This document shows, piece by piece, positions 6,646-8,200 of a DNA stretch of 8,200 nucleotides. Source of the DNA: an uncultured Gemmatimonadota bacterium. Lineage in GTDB: Bacteria > Gemmatimonadota > Gemmatimonadetes > Gemmatimonadales > Gemmatimonadaceae. A model generated the notes under the pieces. It saw only the letters and a list, made by a program, of their open reading frames with translations, was not told the origin of the DNA and did no database searches. The position numbers were made by a program, and so were the translations under genes. Each line of letters opens with the position of its first letter. Position 1 is the stretch's first letter. The DNA lies in assembly GCA_903894655.1 (NCBI GenBank), contig CAITQY010000410.1, positions 1 through 8,200 of the forward strand, written 5' to 3'.

Positions 6646-6942
6646 TCAGCGCGACGCGAGGAGCTGCGCCACGCGCCGTCGCAGGGCGTCGCTCGCGCGC
6701 TCCGTGACCTGCTCCCGTCGCCCGAGTGCGTGCAGTGCGGCGCGCAGGGATTGCAACGCGTGCTCGAGTCGCGCACAGGGCTCGCACACGCGAAGATGCG
6801 CACCGACCAGCTCGGTGAGCGGGTGATCGTGAGCATCGAATGCGGTAAGCTCACCATCCGCGAAGGCATCCAGATGCATCCGGATGTGTGCGCAGTCGGT
6901 GAGGGACGCGACCGGCGCGTCGGGCGGGAGGTGCTGTGCCAT
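6646..6942 (-). CDS. Small zinc-finger (zf-HC2/ZAS) anti-sigma-like protein
   Basis: The 98-residue product carries the zinc-binding anti-sigma pattern. Cys17 is followed by the typical MHLDAFADGEL segment (22-32), then His49-x3-Cys53-x2-Cys56 in AHLRVCEPC. In this family the domain binds an ECF sigma factor and keeps it inactive, often in response to redox state. No hydrophobic segment is present, so it would be a soluble cytosolic member; residues 57-98 are helical and charged. No sigma factor gene is adjacent in the window: upstream is a 25-codon small ORF and then a divergent gene. The start ATG 6940-6942 directly follows that small ORF's TAA. No Shine-Dalgarno sequence is visible. The DUF92 start follows its stop by 8 bp, so the two are probably co-transcribed. 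The zinc motif is clear; the anti-sigma role is inferred. Confidence 0.8.
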   Translation of the reverse strand: MAQHLPPDAPVASLTDCAHIRMHLDAFADGELTAFDAHDHPLTELVGAHLRVCEPCARLEHALQSLRAALHALGRREQVTERASDALRRRVAQLLASR

Positions 6943-7020
6943 TTATAGGAACACGCTGCCTGCGAAATCGCGATCGCGCAAGCGGACGAGCTGATCCATG
7001 GGCTGGGCGTTCCCGCTCAT
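6943..7020 (-). CDS. Putative 25-codon small ORF directly abutting the anti-sigma-like gene
   Basis: ATG at 7018-7020 opens a frame encoding 25 residues (MSGNAQPMDQLVRLRDRDFA, then GSVFL) and ends with TAA at 6943-6945. The next codon on the same strand is the ATG of the zinc-finger gene, giving a TAAATG junction with no gap. The frame upstream is closed by a TAA near 7083, so it is not the end of a longer gene within this region. I do not recognise the peptide. It could be a translated leader that delivers ribosomes to a gene lacking a Shine-Dalgarno sequence, a decayed gene end, or chance. An internal ATG at 6997-6999 could start a 18-residue form. Confidence 0.3.
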   Translation of the reverse strand: MSGNAQPMDQLVRLRDRDFAGSVFL

Positions 7021-7057
7021 CTCGTCAGGTTCGGGGTGTCTTTGCGTCGTTCTGCGC

Positions 7058-7087
7058 TTGTAATCGTGACCCGGGACACGTTAGCAT
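7058..7087 (+). promoter_or_regulatory. Candidate promoter for the V4R-like gene
   Basis: TTGTAA (7058-7063) and TAGCAT (7082-7087) each match 4 of 6 consensus bases of the main sigma factor and are 18 bp apart. A transcript would begin about 7094, right at the proposed GTG start at 7095, suggesting a leaderless mRNA. That would agree with the missing Shine-Dalgarno sequence. The match is modest and the TSS is predicted, not shown. Confidence 0.3.
7065..7080. promoter_or_regulatory. 16-bp palindrome, possible operator
   Basis: CGTGACCCGGGACACG is an inverted repeat with 14 of 16 positions paired; only the two A's at 7069 and 7076 break the symmetry. It fills almost the whole spacer of the candidate plus-strand promoter and lies upstream of both divergent genes, a usual place for a dimeric regulator to bind. 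No regulator gene is adjacent, so its binding protein is unknown. Confidence 0.35.
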
Positions 7088-7094
7088 CCGCTGG

Positions 7095-7778
7095 GTGTCC
7101 TCTCTAATTGACGGCCGGCCTGCCCGCGCCCCTGTTCCTGCTGAATCCACGCTGGTGCTGTCCGGCAAGCCGCTCGACGCGCGGCTCCCGCTGGCGCTGC
7201 TCGAGGCCGTCAAGGCGATCGATACGCCTGAAGCGGAACTCGATGCCGAGCTGGTGCATGAGCTGCGGAACAAACGGCTTGGCCTCAGCGATACGGTCTA
7301 CCAGCAGATCCGGCGCTACAGCGACGCGGTCCGGGCTCGTCAGCCCGTGGCTTTTGACGAAGTGCTCGCGCTCGCGCGCCTCATCGGCCGTCGTCCCGAT
7401 GCCGACCTGTCGTTCCGCGAAGCCGGACGGCGCTGGGCGCGCTCGTACGTGTCGACCATCAGCGGCCTTCAGCGCGGCGCCGCCCGTTCGCTCCCGTCGC
7501 TGATCGGGCGACCGATCGCTTTGCGACTCCTGCGGCAGCTGTCGCGGCGCTACATGAACGGCGTTCTGGTGCGTCAGGGCAGCTCGTTGGTGCTCGACGT
7601 GGAGTCGCCGGTCTCCGTTGACGCCGCACCGCGGGCCGCCGGCTGTGGCCTCTACGAGGCGGCTTTCAGGGAAGCGCTGCTCCTGCTGGCCGGTGCCGAT
7701 GGTGCCATTGAGCATGTCATGTGCCGCACGCGCGGTGATCGCCACTGTCAGTGGCGCGCCGAGTGGCGGCGCCGCTGA
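7095..7778 (+). CDS. Hypothetical protein with V4R-like (vinyl-4-reductase type) C-terminal domain
   Basis: The 227-residue product (from GTG 7095-7097) has an acidic/arginine-rich, mostly helical N-terminal half (about 25-100) and a C-terminal half (about 103-224) resembling the V4R small-molecule-binding domain. SFREAGRRWARSY (106-118), RRYMNGVLVRQGSSLVLDVE (151-170), Cys184 in AAGCGLYEAAFREALLLLAG and the closing HVMCRTRGDRHCQWRAEW (Cys210, Cys218) follow the usual pattern, ending in the C-x7-C strand pair. V4R domains are known as ligand sensors and in the bacteriochlorophyll protein BchJ. No DNA-binding, kinase or other output domain is seen. The start is uncertain: no ATG lies in a suitable place, the frame is open upstream to 6936, and GTG 7155-7157 is a shorter option. 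It is transcribed away from the anti-sigma-like gene. Confidence 0.6.
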   Translation: MSSLIDGRPARAPVPAESTLVLSGKPLDARLPLALLEAVKAIDTPEAELDAELVHELRNKRLGLSDTVYQQIRRYSDAVRARQPVAFDEVLALARLIGRRPDADLSFREAGRRWARSYVSTISGLQRGAARSLPSLIGRPIALRLLRQLSRRYMNGVLVRQGSSLVLDVESPVSVDAAPRAAGCGLYEAAFREALLLLAGADGAIEHVMCRTRGDRHCQWRAEWRRR

Positions 7779-7790
7779 TTTGTGGAGAGG

Positions 7791-7812
7791 CTCCGCCGAA
7801 TGGTCGGCGGGG
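7791..7812 (+). other. Hairpin after the V4R-like gene, terminator-like but without U-tract
   Basis: CTCCGCCGA (7791-7799) and TCGGCGGGG (7804-7812) form a 9-bp stem with one G-U pair and a 4-nt ATGG loop, 12 bp after the V4R-like stop. No run of T follows, so it may be a weak terminator, an RNA-stability hairpin, or chance. The rest of the 70-bp gap before the next ATG shows nothing else. Confidence 0.35.
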
Positions 7813-7848
7813 CGTCGAAGGTGCACGGTTCCTGACACCCCGAGAGCC

Positions 7849-8200
7849 ATGTTGACCCCCGAAATGTTGCCGCGTCTGCAGCAGTTGCTTGCCGACGCCG
7901 ATCTCGACGGCTGGTTGTTGTACGACTTCCGCGGTACGAACGCCATCGCGTCGGGACTGCTGGGCTTCCACGGCCTCGTGTCGCGCCGCGTCTTCGCGCT
8001 CATTCCGCGCGACGGTCTGCCGATCGGAATCGCGCACGCGATCGAGCCCGGCCCATGGGCGCAGTGGCCGAAGGGCTGGCCGCTGCGGACCTATAGCGGC
8101 TGGCGCGAGCTCGAGGCGGAGGTCGCCTCGCTGGTGCAGGGCAAGCGGGTCGCGATGGAGTACTCGCCGGGTGACGCCATTCCGTATCTCGATCGCGTGC
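7849..8200 (+). CDS. Creatinase-type N-terminal domain of an M24 (Xaa-Pro) peptidase, 3'-truncated by the window
   Basis: The first 117 codons are visible and the frame runs off the end. The sequence GWLLYDFRGTNAIASGLLGF (21-40), followed by SRRVFALIPRDG (45-56), the IAHAIEPGPWAQWP segment (61-74) and KRVAMEYSPGDAIPYLDRV (99-117), is typical of the N-terminal domain of Xaa-Pro aminopeptidase/dipeptidase-like M24 proteins. This domain precedes the metal-binding pita-bread catalytic domain, which lies outside the window, so catalytic residues cannot be checked. Such enzymes cleave the bond before proline in small peptides in the cytosol. ATG 7849-7851 is chosen; ATG 7864-7866 is an alternative. 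A GAGAG at 7842-7846 lies too close to be a normal ribosome binding site for 7849 but is better spaced for the second ATG. Confidence 0.85.
   Translation, partial: MLTPEMLPRLQQLLADADLDGWLLYDFRGTNAIASGLLGFHGLVSRRVFALIPRDGLPIGIAHAIEPGPWAQWPKGWPLRTYSGWRELEAEVASLVQGKRVAMEYSPGDAIPYLDRV

Noticed and set aside
6970..6977. GCGATCGC octamer and similar GATCGCGATCGCG stretches (also near 4545)
   Set aside because: They fall within reading frames encoding Arg-Asp-Arg-Asp-like residues and are expected by chance in this base composition; no regular spacing is seen.
7104..8003. Long minus-strand open frame opposite the V4R-like and peptidase genes
   Set aside because: It crosses an intergenic gap and two plus-strand genes with recognisable motifs; its own sequence has no family features.

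Overview
The window is a strongly GC-rich bacterial chromosome segment with densely packed genes and no sign of plasmid, phage or transposase genes. Protein style, gene content and the near absence of Shine-Dalgarno sequences suggest a Gemmatimonadota-type organism. That assignment is an impression from remembered protein families, not a search result.

Left part (1-1258, + strand): the 3' portion of hemB (porphobilinogen synthase, zinc-type) is followed 28 bp later by a complete family I inorganic pyrophosphatase gene (ppa). Both are housekeeping genes. Between ppa and the converging operon lies a 126-bp imperfect inverted repeat (1269-1394). It also contains the last codons and stop of the convergent ketosynthase gene.

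Middle part (1378-6942, - strand, read right to left): a small zinc-finger anti-sigma-like protein, a DUF92 membrane protein, then after a 110-bp gap a tightly packed five-gene run. The run is an FAD-dependent oxidoreductase of the geranylgeranyl-reductase/lipid-hydroxylase type, a flavin reductase, a class I SAM methyltransferase, an SRPBCC (polyketide cyclase/dehydrase-like) protein and a FabF-like ketosynthase with an intact Cys-His-His triad. Three of the four junctions in the run overlap (TGATG, TAATG, ATGA) and the fourth has a 17-bp gap, so the genes are almost certainly co-translated. A coherent but unproven reading is a small lipid or polyketide pathway. The ketosynthase would build a chain on an acyl carrier protein encoded elsewhere, the SRPBCC protein would fold or bind the product, and the methyltransferase and flavoenzyme, with a flavin reductase beside them, would tailor it.

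Right part (6943-8200): a 152-bp divergent intergenic region holds a 25-codon minus-strand small ORF whose stop directly abuts the anti-sigma-like gene. It also holds a 16-bp palindrome sitting in the spacer of a candidate plus-strand promoter. On the + strand follow a protein with a V4R-like C-terminal domain and the 5' end of a creatinase/M24 (Xaa-Pro) peptidase gene, which runs off the window.

No rRNA, tRNA, CRISPR array, insertion sequence or origin was seen. No stretch longer than 300 bp lacks a gene.
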